A stretch of DNA of 64,000 nucleotides from Paraburkholderia kirstenboschensis (GTDB taxonomy: Bacteria; Pseudomonadota; Gammaproteobacteria; Burkholderiales; Burkholderiaceae), in NCBI RefSeq assembly GCF_904848585.1, contig NZ_CAJHCR010000003.1:558001-622000 (forward strand). Reading direction: 5' to 3'. Below the pieces are notes generated by a model, which ran no database searches, was not told where the DNA came from, and saw nothing but the letters and a program-made list of their open reading frames with translations. Below, piece by piece: positions 17,913 to 26,548 of this stretch (positions are counted from its first letter, which is position 1; every line of letters begins with the position of its first letter). The translations under genes and the position numbers were made by a program.

Positions 17913-17955
17913 GGTGTCGTCTTTCACGCGTTTCGAACGCCGGAGCTACCGTTTC

Positions 17956-18954
17956 ATGGAACACGAATGCGATACGCTGCCGCATTGGCTGACCGGTTCG
18001 CCGCAGGGCGAATCCGGCCATGCATCGGCAGCATACAACCCGGCGGTCACCGCACAACCGGCCTACCCGGCCGGCACGCGGCAGCCCGCCAAGTCAGCCC
18101 ACGCGGCTGAAGCATCGATGGTATCGAGCCGCGCGGCAACAGGCGCGGCGCCCGCTGGTTTCCTCACGCTCTTCACCGAGGAGGAGATCGGCACGCCCGC
18201 GCCCGCCGCACGGCGCGCGCCCGTCATCAGTCCGCTGGTGCGTTTTGGCAGTGCGCAGGACCGCATCGAATTCGTGCGGCAACGCATCAGGCAGTTGGGC
18301 TTCAACTCGTTCAGCTATACGGCCACGCGCACGTCGGCACATCGCAAGACAATGTTCGTGCTGACGAGCTACGAGTCGCAAAGCTGGCTGACGCGCTATT
18401 TCCGAGAGCGTTATTTCGAGCTCGATCCGCGCGTGGCGCTGGCCTCGCCGACCGGCATGCCGTTCCTCTGGAACACGGTCGACATGCGCGCCGATCTGCC
18501 GCGCGCGCAAATGCGCAGCGAGCGGCTCGGCGGCCTGATCGACATGCTGGAGGAGACCGGCCGGAAGAGCGGCATTCTCACGCAGATGCCGCTGCCCGAG
18601 CCGGAACTGAGCGCGAGCCTGTGCTTTAACTCGGAGATCGGCAATCCACGCTGGATGACCGAATCGATCGTCGCGGAAACGCTGATGTTCGCGCACACGA
18701 TTCATGAATTCATCTGGACGCACGCGAAAAGCGTGATCGGCATGACGCCCGCGCAGCAGCAGCGCGTCACGTTGAGCGAGTTGCAGCACGCGGTGCTGAA
18801 GGCCGTGGTTCAAGGGCAGCGCGACAAGGAAATTGCGTATTTCCTCGGGCTGTCGCCGCATAACGTCGACTATCACTTGCGGCGTCTGCGGCAATTGTTC
18901 AACGTGCGCAACCGCGTGCAGCTGATCAACGTTGCGAAAGCCTACGTGTCGTAG
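17956..18954 (+). CDS. LuxR-family regulator with autoinducer-binding-like domain (solo)
   Basis: About 332 residues from ATG 17956; a GTG at 17914 is also in frame but without a good ribosome site. A variable N-terminal 90 residues precede an AHL-binding-like domain with SWLTRYFRERYFELDPR (the W-x3-Y/F, Y and DP pattern of LuxR sensors), PFLWNTVDM and SGILTQMPLPEP. The C-terminal helix-turn-helix is VTLSELQHAVLKAVVQG, DKEIAYFLGLSPHNVDYHL and LRQLFNVRNRVQL. No luxI-type synthase occurs in the window, so it is a solo or responds to a signal made elsewhere. Confidence 0.85.
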   Translation: MEHECDTLPHWLTGSPQGESGHASAAYNPAVTAQPAYPAGTRQPAKSAHAAEASMVSSRAATGAAPAGFLTLFTEEEIGTPAPAARRAPVISPLVRFGSAQDRIEFVRQRIRQLGFNSFSYTATRTSAHRKTMFVLTSYESQSWLTRYFRERYFELDPRVALASPTGMPFLWNTVDMRADLPRAQMRSERLGGLIDMLEETGRKSGILTQMPLPEPELSASLCFNSEIGNPRWMTESIVAETLMFAHTIHEFIWTHAKSVIGMTPAQQQRVTLSELQHAVLKAVVQGQRDKEIAYFLGLSPHNVDYHLRRLRQLFNVRNRVQLINVAKAYVS

Positions 18955-18983
18955 ACCGGGTCGGTGTCGCAGTAATCCATGCG

Positions 18984-19015
18984 AACGGCATGACGGCGAG
19001 CGCCGTCATGCCGTT
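18984..19015 (+). terminator. Long hairpin terminator after the LuxR-type gene
   Basis: A 15-bp perfect stem, AACGGCATGACGGCG (18984-18998) with CGCCGTCATGCCGTT (19001-19015), is followed by TCTCTTAT. It lies between convergent genes ending at 18954 (+) and 19035 (-). Confidence 0.8.
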
Positions 19016-19034
19016 CTCTTATCAGCAGAAGCAA

Positions 19035-19796
19035 TCAGCTCTTGAGCCGATAACCCGTCTTGAAGATCCACGCGACGATCGCGAGAAACACGGCCAGAAA
19101 GAGAGCCGTCATACCTAGACTCACCTCGACGTTGACATCCGCGAGTCCATAGAAGCTCCAACGGAATCCGCTCACAAGGTAGACGATCGGATTGAACAGC
19201 GTCACGACTTTCCAGAACGGCGGCAGCATGTTCACCGCATAGAAGCTCCCGCCGAGAAACGTGAGCGGCGTAATGATCAGCAGCGGCACCAGTTGCAGCT
19301 TCTCGAAACTATCCGCCCATATGCCGATAATGAACCCGAGCAGGCTGAAGGTAACCGCCGTCAGCACGAGGAACAGGATCATCCAGAATGGATGCTGCAC
19401 TTGCAGCGGCACGAACAGGCCCGCCGTCGCGAGAATGATGAGCCCGAGCAGAATAGACTTGGTGGCCGCCGCACCCACGTAACTCACGACGATTTCCAGA
19501 TACGAAACCGGCGCCGACAACAACTCGTAGATCGTGCCGGTGAAACGCGGAAAGTAAATGCCGAACGACGCGTTCGAAATGCTCTGCGACAGCAACGACA
19601 ACATGATCAGTCCCGGCACGATGAACGCGCCGTAGCTGATGCCGTCCACTTCCTTGATACGCGAGCCGATGGCCGCGCCGAACACGACAAAGTAGAGCGA
19701 TGTGGAGATCACTGGCGCGATGATGCTTTGCATCAGCGTGCGCCAGGTGCGCGCCATCTCGAACTTGTAGATAGCGCGAATGGCGTAGATATTCAT
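19035..19796 (-). CDS. ABC-2 type transporter permease
   Basis: 253 residues with six membrane segments in the ABC-2 pattern, for example [20 protein letters not shown] and the family motif region [20 protein letters not shown], then [17 protein letters not shown] and [13 protein letters not shown]. It resembles the E. coli YadH type. Its start overlaps the end of the ATPase gene by four bases (19793-19796), so the two form one exporter. The cargo is unknown. Confidence 0.9.
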   Translation of the reverse strand: MNIYAIRAIYKFEMARTWRTLMQSIIAPVISTSLYFVVFGAAIGSRIKEVDGISYGAFIVPGLIMLSLLSQSISNASFGIYFPRFTGTIYELLSAPVSYLEIVVSYVGAAATKSILLGLIILATAGLFVPLQVQHPFWMILFLVLTAVTFSLLGFIIGIWADSFEKLQLVPLLIITPLTFLGGSFYAVNMLPPFWKVVTLFNPIVYLVSGFRWSFYGLADVNVEVSLGMTALFLAVFLAIVAWIFKTGYRLKS

Positions 19797-20719
19797 TGGT
19801 TACCTCGAAGCAGACTCACGAAGATGTCTTCAAGCGAACTCTGCGTAGTGTGCAGGTCCCTGAAACGGATGCTGGCGTCGTCGAGCGCCTTGAGCAGCGC
19901 AATGATGTCGGTGCGGCCGCCGTCGCCTTCATACGTGTAGACCAACTCGTTGCCGCCCTTCGCGACATCGAGTCCGTAGCCTGCGAGCGCCGCCGGCAAC
20001 GCGGCGAGCGGACTTTCCAGCTGCAGCGTCAACTGCTTTTTGCCGAGCTTGCGCATCAACTCCGTTTTCTCTTCGACGAGCATGATTTCGCCGCCGTTGA
20101 TCACGCCGATGCGGTCAGCCATTTCCTCAGCTTCGTCGATGTAATGCGTAGTGAGGATGATCGTCACGCCGCTTGCCGCGAGCGAGCGCACGAGCTTCCA
20201 CATGTCGCGGCGCAATTCGACGTCGACGCCCGCCGTGGGTTCGTCGAGGAACAGCACGCGCGGTTCGTGCGACAGCGCCTTCGCGATCAGCACGCGGCGC
20301 TTCATGCCGCCCGACAGCGTGATGATCTTGCTATCGCGCTTTTCCCACAGCGACAGGTCGCGCAATACCTTTTCGACATACGCGGGGTTCTTCGGCTTGC
20401 CGAACAGGCCACGGCTGAACGACACAGTCGCCCATACGGTTTCGAACGAATCGGTGGTGAGCTCCTGTGGCACGAGGCCGATTAGCGAGCGCGCGCCGCG
20501 ATAGTCGGCGGCGATATCGCGGCCGTCGACCGTCACGCTGCCTTCGCTCGCGTTGACAATGCCGCAGACGATGCTGATGAGCGTGGTCTTGCCCGCCCCG
20601 TTCGGCCCCAGAAGGGCGAAGATTTCTCCCCGGTTGATCGCCAGATTGATGTTTTTTAGCGCCTGAAAACCGCTGGCATAGGTTTTCGACAGATTCGTGA
20701 CTGAGACGATTGGCTGCAT
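19793..20719 (-). CDS. ABC transporter ATP-binding protein (ABC-2 exporter)
   Basis: 308 residues from ATG 20719 ([14 protein letters not shown]). The open frame runs further upstream, but that extension has non-coding character. Walker A is GPNGAGKTT, the Q-loop region GLVPQEL, the signature LSGGMKRRV, Walker [13 protein letters not shown] and the H-loop [14 protein letters not shown]. The C-terminal tail [18 protein letters not shown] is common in YadG-like exporter ATPases. It pairs with the overlapping permease gene. Confidence 0.92.
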   Translation of the reverse strand: MQPIVSVTNLSKTYASGFQALKNINLAINRGEIFALLGPNGAGKTTLISIVCGIVNASEGSVTVDGRDIAADYRGARSLIGLVPQELTTDSFETVWATVSFSRGLFGKPKNPAYVEKVLRDLSLWEKRDSKIITLSGGMKRRVLIAKALSHEPRVLFLDEPTAGVDVELRRDMWKLVRSLAASGVTIILTTHYIDEAEEMADRIGVINGGEIMLVEEKTELMRKLGKKQLTLQLESPLAALPAALAGYGLDVAKGGNELVYTYEGDGGRTDIIALLKALDDASIRFRDLHTTQSSLEDIFVSLLRGNQ

Positions 20720-21096
20720 GGATTCGACGATGGCAGACACCGCTGTGAAAGTGGATGAAATGACGCGCAAGCGCGACCGCACCCGCAATGTAATGGAATC
20801 TGCGAAAGCGTGCAGCGGACAGGATGGGAGCCGCAGCGAACCGGGAGCGACGGTGCGTGCTGCAATGCTCATCGCCGACGCCTTCGCTGCACTGCAAGAA
20901 AGTTCGGTTTCCGTAGCGATATTGGCTGGCGCAATGGCGACGCGCGCCGTCCCAGGAACGCGCCATGCTCGACTGATCGCCGTGCTGCTGCGCCTGTGCG
21001 TTCAGCGCCGGCAACCAAGGCACAGTGCTTGCGGCAGTCTTGGCATGTGGGTGCGACGCGCTCGCGTGACATCAATCGACTCTATGGAGATGAACC
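20720..21096. other. Divergent intergenic stretch, no gene recognised
   Basis: The 377 bases between the ABC exporter start and the Gly-rich protein start must carry both promoters. The open frames here have no recognisable protein character, and no strong dyads were found. Confidence 0.35.
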
Positions 21097-21480
21097 ATGA
21101 AACGCTTTACCAAGACGATTTTTGCTTCGGCGCTTGTGATGGCACTCTCGGGCGCAGCCGTTGCGCAAGCGGGCGGCGGCGCTGGTGCGGGTGCAGGCGC
21201 GGGCGGTTCGGGCGGTAACGGCGTGGGCGCCGGCGGCGGCACCACGGGCGGCGCAGGCGGAACCGCAACCCCGGGCGTGGGTACCGGAACGATGAAGCAC
21301 CCGGGCGACTCGGGCTATGGCTCGCCGGGCGTGACCGGCACGGGCGGCGGCATGGGCACGGGTACCGGCGCGTCGCCGAATAGCGCTACCACCAATCGGT
21401 CGAGTAACGGCATGAGCAACGGTACGGGCGGTACAAACAGTACAAACGGTACGGGCGGCACGATGAAGAACGGCCAGTAA
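21097..21480 (+). CDS. Small secreted glycine-rich protein
   Basis: 127 residues. The N-terminal signal peptide reads MKRFTKTIFASALVMALSGA, with probable cleavage after AVAQA. The mature part is almost only Gly, Ala, Thr, Ser and Asn (GGGAGAGAGAGGSGGNG; NGTGGTNSTNGTGGT), so it is likely disordered. GGAG precedes the ATG. Similar low-complexity periplasmic proteins are common in Burkholderiaceae; no function is known to me. An intrinsic terminator follows, so it is probably a single-gene transcript. Confidence 0.8.
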   Translation: MKRFTKTIFASALVMALSGAAVAQAGGGAGAGAGAGGSGGNGVGAGGGTTGGAGGTATPGVGTGTMKHPGDSGYGSPGVTGTGGGMGTGTGASPNSATTNRSSNGMSNGTGGTNSTNGTGGTMKNGQ

Positions 21481-21532
21481 CGAAGGTCGGTATTCAAGCG
21501 GGTTTTGACGCTGCAAAAGCGGCGCTGAAAAG

Positions 21533-21565
21533 GGACGGCGGTGCCGCTGCGCGGCATCGCCGTCC
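21533..21565 (+). terminator. Intrinsic terminator after the Gly-rich gene
   Basis: GGACGGCG (21533-21540) pairs with CGCCGTCC (21558-21565), with TGCCG/CGGCA pairing further in. TTCTGTTTT follows. Confidence 0.75.
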
Positions 21566-21673
21566 TTCTGTTTTCGAGCCGCGTTACGACGCAGGAAACC
21601 GGATGGTGGATTTTGCAACGACTCCAATGTAAAGAAGTCGCGCGTTGCATCGAAGCAGAATCGCAGCACAAGG

Positions 21674-23359
21674 TCAGGGTTCCGAGCACACGAAGCTGCT
21701 TGCGAGATTCACATTGCCCTTACCCATATAACGTGGAAACAGCGGATAGCGGCACAGTGGGCGCGAGCGTCCATTGGTCGCCGCGGCGATGTCGGTGGCG
21801 ATCAACGTTTCCGGCGACGCGCCGCGCGTCACCCAGTTATCGAGCGCACCGAGCAGATCCACCGACGGAATGAATGCGCCGCTACCGTGCTGAAAACCCG
21901 GCACCATGTACAGGCGCATGAAACGATTGACCTCGTCCACACCGTAGCGATCGACCAATGCCTGATGGTAGGCAATCGTCTGATTCGGGCTGATGACTTC
22001 GTCGGCGAGACCTTGCAGCGTAATGAGCTTGCCGCCGCGCGCAATGTAGCGCGCAAGATCCGTATTCATCGCGCCGATGGTTTCGGAAAGCGCGATCAAC
22101 TGTGCGCGATATTTACCAGGGCGCTGCGGATCGAATCTGAGCGAGTCGAACTCCGCGTCCCGCGCAACGAAGTAGCGTACGTAGCCGTCGCCTTGCGCGA
22201 ACAGATAACCGTTGGCGTAAAACCTGGGCACCACGAGACGCTCCGCTTGATGTCCCAACCCGAGCGAGCCTGTCAGGTGCGTACCCTGAAAGACGTTGTA
22301 GCCGCGATAGCCGGCGACGTCCCAAGCCAGTTTGTACGGCAGGGACAAGCCGTCGCGCAGCACCATCAACGTGGCGAGTTGCGGCTCGCTCAGACATTGC
22401 TCGTGCGACGGCATGCGTCCCGCGCAACGCAACGACTCGATGATTTCCGCTTCATGCTCGCGGCATGCGGAAACGTCGCTCACGATGCCGTCCGCGGCGC
22501 CGTCCAGCCGGTCGCAAACGCCGAGCGTCCGTTGATAGACCTGCTCCAGCAGCAACGGGGGAACATAGCCGCCCGGCGTTGCATATTCGGCCTGGCCGAG
22601 CTTGACGCCGATCAGGCGCACGCCCGAGAAGTTGAGTGCGGGCGAATTGGCGATCACGCCGTCGTAGTCGTCGGGAAAGCGCTGTATCACCGTGTAGCCT
22701 TCGCGGCCACCCGTCGAGCCGCCGCCAAAGTACATTCGCTGCGGCGGCCGGCCGTATGCGCGCGCAATCAGTGCAAGCGCGGCGTCGTGTGTCTTCTTGA
22801 GATGCGCATAGCCGAAGTTCGTCACGGCTTCGTCGACGAGACCGAACACCGCGAGCGAGGAATCGCCGACATGGCCGGAATCGTCGCCGAAAGTCGCATA
22901 GCCTTGCGCGAGCGGCGCGCGATCCGGCGAGAACGGCATCACGCCGGTGCCGCTCACCACGACGCCGTTATAGCCGCCTCCGCCGATTTGCAGCGCGCGG
23001 CCGTTCCAGCGGCGCGGCAGATTCAGGTCGAAGCGGATGTCGGGTGTGGTCGCTTTGAGCGCCTTGATGCGGCCCGTGATGCGGCAATACTCGCCGCCTT
23101 GCTGATTGCCCGGCGCGGTCGCGCCGACCATCGATGCGCTCTCGATCTGCGCGCCGGCCGTCGGCAACGCGATGAGTTCCGGCGGCAACACGGCGCCCGC
23201 GAACTCTGCGCAACGCATCGAGAGCGGCGCATCTTTCTGCACGGCGAACACCGTATGAGCGCCGGGCCCCAGCAATGTACCGGCAATGGTGGCCGCGACC
23301 GCCCATGCGCGGGCACTCACAGTTCGCATTAAACGCATGCGGCGCGACCGCGCCTTCAT
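21674..23359 (-). CDS. Tannase/feruloyl esterase family protein
   Basis: 561 residues. A basic start and hydrophobic stretch (AWAVAATIAGTLLGPGAHTV) form a signal peptide. The catalytic serine lies in FGGGSTGGREGY, the aspartate in LADEVISPNQT and the histidine in MVPGFQHGSGA. CDRLDGAADGIVSD is the calcium-binding loop of the family. Such enzymes hydrolyse ester bonds of plant phenolics (gallate, ferulate) in the periplasm or outside the cell. The ATG at 23359 overlaps the upstream gene's TGA as ATGA, implying translational coupling. Confidence 0.88.
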   Translation of the reverse strand: MKARSRRMRLMRTVSARAWAVAATIAGTLLGPGAHTVFAVQKDAPLSMRCAEFAGAVLPPELIALPTAGAQIESASMVGATAPGNQQGGEYCRITGRIKALKATTPDIRFDLNLPRRWNGRALQIGGGGYNGVVVSGTGVMPFSPDRAPLAQGYATFGDDSGHVGDSSLAVFGLVDEAVTNFGYAHLKKTHDAALALIARAYGRPPQRMYFGGGSTGGREGYTVIQRFPDDYDGVIANSPALNFSGVRLIGVKLGQAEYATPGGYVPPLLLEQVYQRTLGVCDRLDGAADGIVSDVSACREHEAEIIESLRCAGRMPSHEQCLSEPQLATLMVLRDGLSLPYKLAWDVAGYRGYNVFQGTHLTGSLGLGHQAERLVVPRFYANGYLFAQGDGYVRYFVARDAEFDSLRFDPQRPGKYRAQLIALSETIGAMNTDLARYIARGGKLITLQGLADEVISPNQTIAYHQALVDRYGVDEVNRFMRLYMVPGFQHGSGAFIPSVDLLGALDNWVTRGASPETLIATDIAAATNGRSRPLCRYPLFPRYMGKGNVNLASSFVCSEP

Positions 23360-24462
23360 CCGCAACGCGCGCCGCTCGCAGCCGCACGCAACTGCTGTCC
23401 CTTCCAGCCGTGCCAGCCGCGCGCAAGAATCAGCAGCGCACCAATGGCGACGAAGTCTCCGGCCAGTCCGATCAACACGCCGCGCAAGCCGTGAAACGTA
23501 TGCGGCGTCGCTGTGTCCACAATCAACGACACCAGCGTGCCGCCGACAAAACATACGAGCCCGGTCCGGCCCACGGTGACCACGGCGGGCAAGCGCTGCG
23601 CGAGCCGCGCGATGGTGCCCATGCGCACGAGCCGCGCGGCAAGCCAGGCAATGACGATGAAGTTGATCACGCGATCCACGGAAAGATTCTGTTTAAGGGT
23701 GCCGGCCAACGGCTGCGTCAGCACGAACAGTTTGACGGCGGCAAACGCGAGCACCGCGACAACAGCGGCTCGCGTGAACCAGCGCGCCGCCTCGCCGGCA
23801 TGAAACCGTTCGCTGATGGGCGCGAGCCGGCAGACCATGCCGAGCACGAACATCAGTTGCCATGCAAACGGATTAAAAGCCCAGTCGGCCATATCGTCAA
23901 TGCTAAATAGCACGGCCAGCGGCCGCGCGAGCCACCACACAGCGGCGCTAAGCAGGAGCGCCATGACGCGCGAGCGCAGCGCCACCGGCACCACAAGGGG
24001 CACGCAGAGCGCGAAGAAGAGGTACATCGGCAACACGCTCGACAGGTAAGGCTGCCGCCGCAACACCGCGATCTCGACCGCCTGATGCAGCGGTTGCATG
24101 GCGAAAGGCGGCCAGCCGGTAAGCTCGACCATCGCGTGATTCAGCCGCAGAAACGCGAGAATCGCGCCCGAGAGCAGCGTGAGCACCGCCGTCAATAGAT
24201 ACGCGCGGTAGATTTCCCAGCAGCGTCGCACGAAGCGCAGCTTGGCGGCCCTCTCTCCGCGGGCGGCAAACACCGCCGTGTACGCCGCCGCCGACGCATA
24301 GCCGCCGAGGAACACGAACACCTCAGCCGAATCGCACAATGCATACGCGTGCAGCATCAGATGAGAAAGCGTGCTGCTGGCCATGTGATCCAGCACGATG
24401 ACGATCAGCACGACGCCGCGAAAGAAGTCCACTTCGAGGGAGCGTCCGCGGCGAATTTCCAT
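23356..24462 (-). CDS. OpgC-domain membrane acyltransferase
   Basis: 368 residues from ATG 24462; a GTG at 24495 is also in frame. SLEVDFFRGVVLIVIVLDHM and VFVFLGGYASAAAY match the OpgC family of integral-membrane acyltransferases, here with about ten helices. E. coli OpgC/MdoC adds succinyl groups to periplasmic glucans. The gene is coupled by an ATGA overlap to the tannase-family esterase, an unusual pairing that could mean opposing acyl transfer and removal on a glycan or phenolic substrate; that is inference only. Confidence 0.82.
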   Translation of the reverse strand: MEIRRGRSLEVDFFRGVVLIVIVLDHMASSTLSHLMLHAYALCDSAEVFVFLGGYASAAAYTAVFAARGERAAKLRFVRRCWEIYRAYLLTAVLTLLSGAILAFLRLNHAMVELTGWPPFAMQPLHQAVEIAVLRRQPYLSSVLPMYLFFALCVPLVVPVALRSRVMALLLSAAVWWLARPLAVLFSIDDMADWAFNPFAWQLMFVLGMVCRLAPISERFHAGEAARWFTRAAVVAVLAFAAVKLFVLTQPLAGTLKQNLSVDRVINFIVIAWLAARLVRMGTIARLAQRLPAVVTVGRTGLVCFVGGTLVSLIVDTATPHTFHGLRGVLIGLAGDFVAIGALLILARGWHGWKGQQLRAAASGARCG

Positions 24463-25001
24463 TCGTGTTCTCGCAGGAGAGTTATCCGGCAACACGTCAA
24501 GATATAGCGTTCCTGCAGATGCCGTGCGGTCACGTCGTGGGTGCTGACAAGCAGCCTGTCATTCGATGCGTCGCGCTGGCAATCTGAAATCCGCTTGTCG
24601 GCATGCGGTAAGAGTGATTCGCCGCGCATTGGATTTGCAGCAAGTTTTGCGGCTTTCATGTGGAACGAGCAAAGACGGCAGACCCATATCGTAGAAAAAA
24701 ATCGACGCATCGCAGCATGCGATTTTTTTCGCTTTTTTTCATCGTAGGATGAATTCATGCATGACCGTCGGAGTTCGCGCATCCCGCGCGAAAGCTTCTC
24801 CGCACGGCGGCCACTCATGTGGACCGGACACGCTTGCCCGCCGACCTGCGTTCGGCGGGAGCGTTGAGCGTCACTGCGACGCCTTCTTTTTGCCGCTGCT
24901 CGTTTGCGTGACAGAGCTGTCATTCGCGGGGCACCGGTCCTTCCATTACCGACCTGAACGGTCGCGCACCGCGCACCGCCTTCGCATTGGAAGACACTCA
25001 C
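24463..25001. other. Divergent intergenic stretch
   Basis: About 540 bases between the OpgC-like gene and the acyltransferase-3 gene. Apart from the strong hairpin at 24695-24729 I see no gene. Short open frames cross it but lack ribosome sites and protein-like composition. Confidence 0.4.
24695..24729. terminator. Terminator-like hairpin with A7/T7 flanks between divergent genes
   Basis: AAAAAAATCG (24695-24704) pairs perfectly with CGATTTTTTT (24720-24729), and a second T7 follows at 24733-24739. It would act as an intrinsic terminator on both strands, yet no annotated gene ends here. Confidence 0.6.
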
Positions 25002-26210
25002 ATGAACAACAGGATTGCCGGCTTCGACGGACTGCGCGCCATTGCAGTCCTGATGGTCTTTCTGCAACACCGGCTATTCGGCGACATCGGCGAGATAGGC
25101 CATCTGGGCGTGTGGATCTTCTTCGCGCTGAGCGGCTTTCTGATCATCGGCATTCTGTCGGCCCAGCGGCAGCGCATCGAGCAAAGCGGCAGCCGTTTCG
25201 GAGCAGAGCTCAAGCGCTTCCTGTTTCGCCGGACGCTGCGGATCTTTCCGATCTACTACTCGATGCTGACGGTGATGGGCGCGCTGATGCTCTTCGGCAT
25301 GGCGAGTCCCGAACTCGCGAGCGGCATGCCGTATCACTTCGCCTACCTGTCGAACTTCTGGATCGGCTCGGTGCTGCACTACTGGCCGGGGCGCTACTCG
25401 CATTTGTGGAGTCTTGCCATCGAGGAGCAGTTCTATCTCGTGTTCGCACCACTCTTGTTACTGCTCGCGGCGCGGCGGCATCTGGCGGTATGCGTGCTGA
25501 TCGTCGTGACGGGACTGGTTGCGCTTCTGGCGATGCGTGCCGCGCATTGGCAGGAGATCACGATCTACACGCATCCGTTAAGCAACTTCTGGTTATTGGC
25601 GCTCGGCGGAATGGGCGGCTTGATGATCGCTGGGAACGCCGGCGGTGCAGGCGGCGTGCGCGCCAGGCTGGGGCACGGCGCGACGCTGTTTGTTTTGAGC
25701 CTTTGTCTCGTGGGCTTTTGTGCAACCGAGCCGGCGTGGAGCGACATCGAAAATCCCCTGCTTTTTACCGGCGTCAGCGGCGCGTATGGGCTGTGCATAG
25801 CGGCGCTGGTGTGTTCGATTGCGTGCTGCCGCAACACGGTCGTGATAGGTCTGCTCGAAGCGCGCTGGCTTGCGGGTCTCGGCCGCATCAGCTATGGCTT
25901 TTATCTGTATCACAACCTCATTCCGGACCTGACGCGCAATCATCATACGCAAGCGCTGTTCGGCGGTGTGGTGCCGCTGTGGGCTCATGCGGTCGGGATT
26001 GCGGCGTCGTTTGCGATTTCGCTCGGAATGGCGGTGCTGTCGTGGCGAATCATCGAAGAACCCATACTTCGTTTGAAGACGCGGCGTGCTGCCTCGAACA
26101 ACGTAAGTTCTGCATCGACGCGCGCGGCAACGCTCACGGCAAGTTCAACGGGGAAGCAGCGGAGCCCGCGCGGGTCGCAGGACGAGGGTACCGCTTCAGA
26201 CGCCGCTTGA
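25002..26210 (+). CDS. Acyltransferase-3 family membrane protein
   Basis: 402 residues from ATG 25002 (GGAAGACACTCAC upstream). It starts IAGFDGLRAIAVLMVFLQHR, with the conserved Arg and catalytic-type His of the OafA/NodX family. GVWIFFALSGFLIIGIL and SHLWSLAIEEQFYLVFAPLL follow, with about ten membrane helices. The family transfers acetyl or succinyl groups to surface polysaccharides, lipids or peptidoglycan. It is divergent from the OpgC-like acyltransferase. The C-terminal 40 residues are low-complexity Ser/Ala/Thr. Confidence 0.88.
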   Translation: MNNRIAGFDGLRAIAVLMVFLQHRLFGDIGEIGHLGVWIFFALSGFLIIGILSAQRQRIEQSGSRFGAELKRFLFRRTLRIFPIYYSMLTVMGALMLFGMASPELASGMPYHFAYLSNFWIGSVLHYWPGRYSHLWSLAIEEQFYLVFAPLLLLLAARRHLAVCVLIVVTGLVALLAMRAAHWQEITIYTHPLSNFWLLALGGMGGLMIAGNAGGAGGVRARLGHGATLFVLSLCLVGFCATEPAWSDIENPLLFTGVSGAYGLCIAALVCSIACCRNTVVIGLLEARWLAGLGRISYGFYLYHNLIPDLTRNHHTQALFGGVVPLWAHAVGIAASFAISLGMAVLSWRIIEEPILRLKTRRAASNNVSSASTRAATLTASSTGKQRSPRGSQDEGTASDAA

Positions 26211-26274
26211 CGTCGCACTCGTGGCACAGGCGTTGCTGGAAGGTGATATGACAGTTACCAACTGGAGATGCGCC

Positions 26275-26529
26275 GTGGCCACTCAGCCCAATAGCCCGAA
26301 CGAGCACGACCAGCACAAATCGGAAGATCCGGGCGGTCCGCCCACCGAGGTCTCGAAACCCATTGGCGATGCAATCCCGACACCGGTCGAACCGGGGCTC
26401 GACCAGCCGCTGCCGGAAAAGGGCGCAGACGCGCTACCTGCCGATGACGCCGAGGCCAAGCGCGATCCGTTGGGCGAGACAGAGACGCCCCCGGGCGTTC
26501 CGCCGCCCGGACCGTCGGACTTCGCGTAG
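26275..26529 (+). CDS. Small Pro/Asp/Glu-rich hypothetical protein
   Basis: About 84 residues from GTG 26275, with GGAG seven bases upstream; an ATG at 26248 in the same frame, also with a ribosome-site-like GGAAGG, is the alternative. It is rich in Pro, Asp, Glu and Gly (HKSEDPGGPPTEVSKPIGDA; ETETPPGVPPPGPSDFA), acidic and probably disordered. There is no domain that I recognise. It lies convergent with the FtsH-like gene, 19 bases from its end. Confidence 0.6.
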   Translation: MATQPNSPNEHDQHKSEDPGGPPTEVSKPIGDAIPTPVEPGLDQPLPEKGADALPADDAEAKRDPLGETETPPGVPPPGPSDFA

Positions 26530-26548
26530 CGTGGTGGTGGCTGGCCGC

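Noticed and set aside
20697..21218. Plus-strand frame covering the ABC/Gly-rich intergenic stretch
   Set aside because: It crosses the start of two genes in another frame and has non-coding composition; no ribosome site.
21315..21689. Minus-strand frames opposite the Gly-rich protein
   Set aside because: The Gly-rich gene has a signal peptide, ribosome site and terminator; the opposite frames are its complement.
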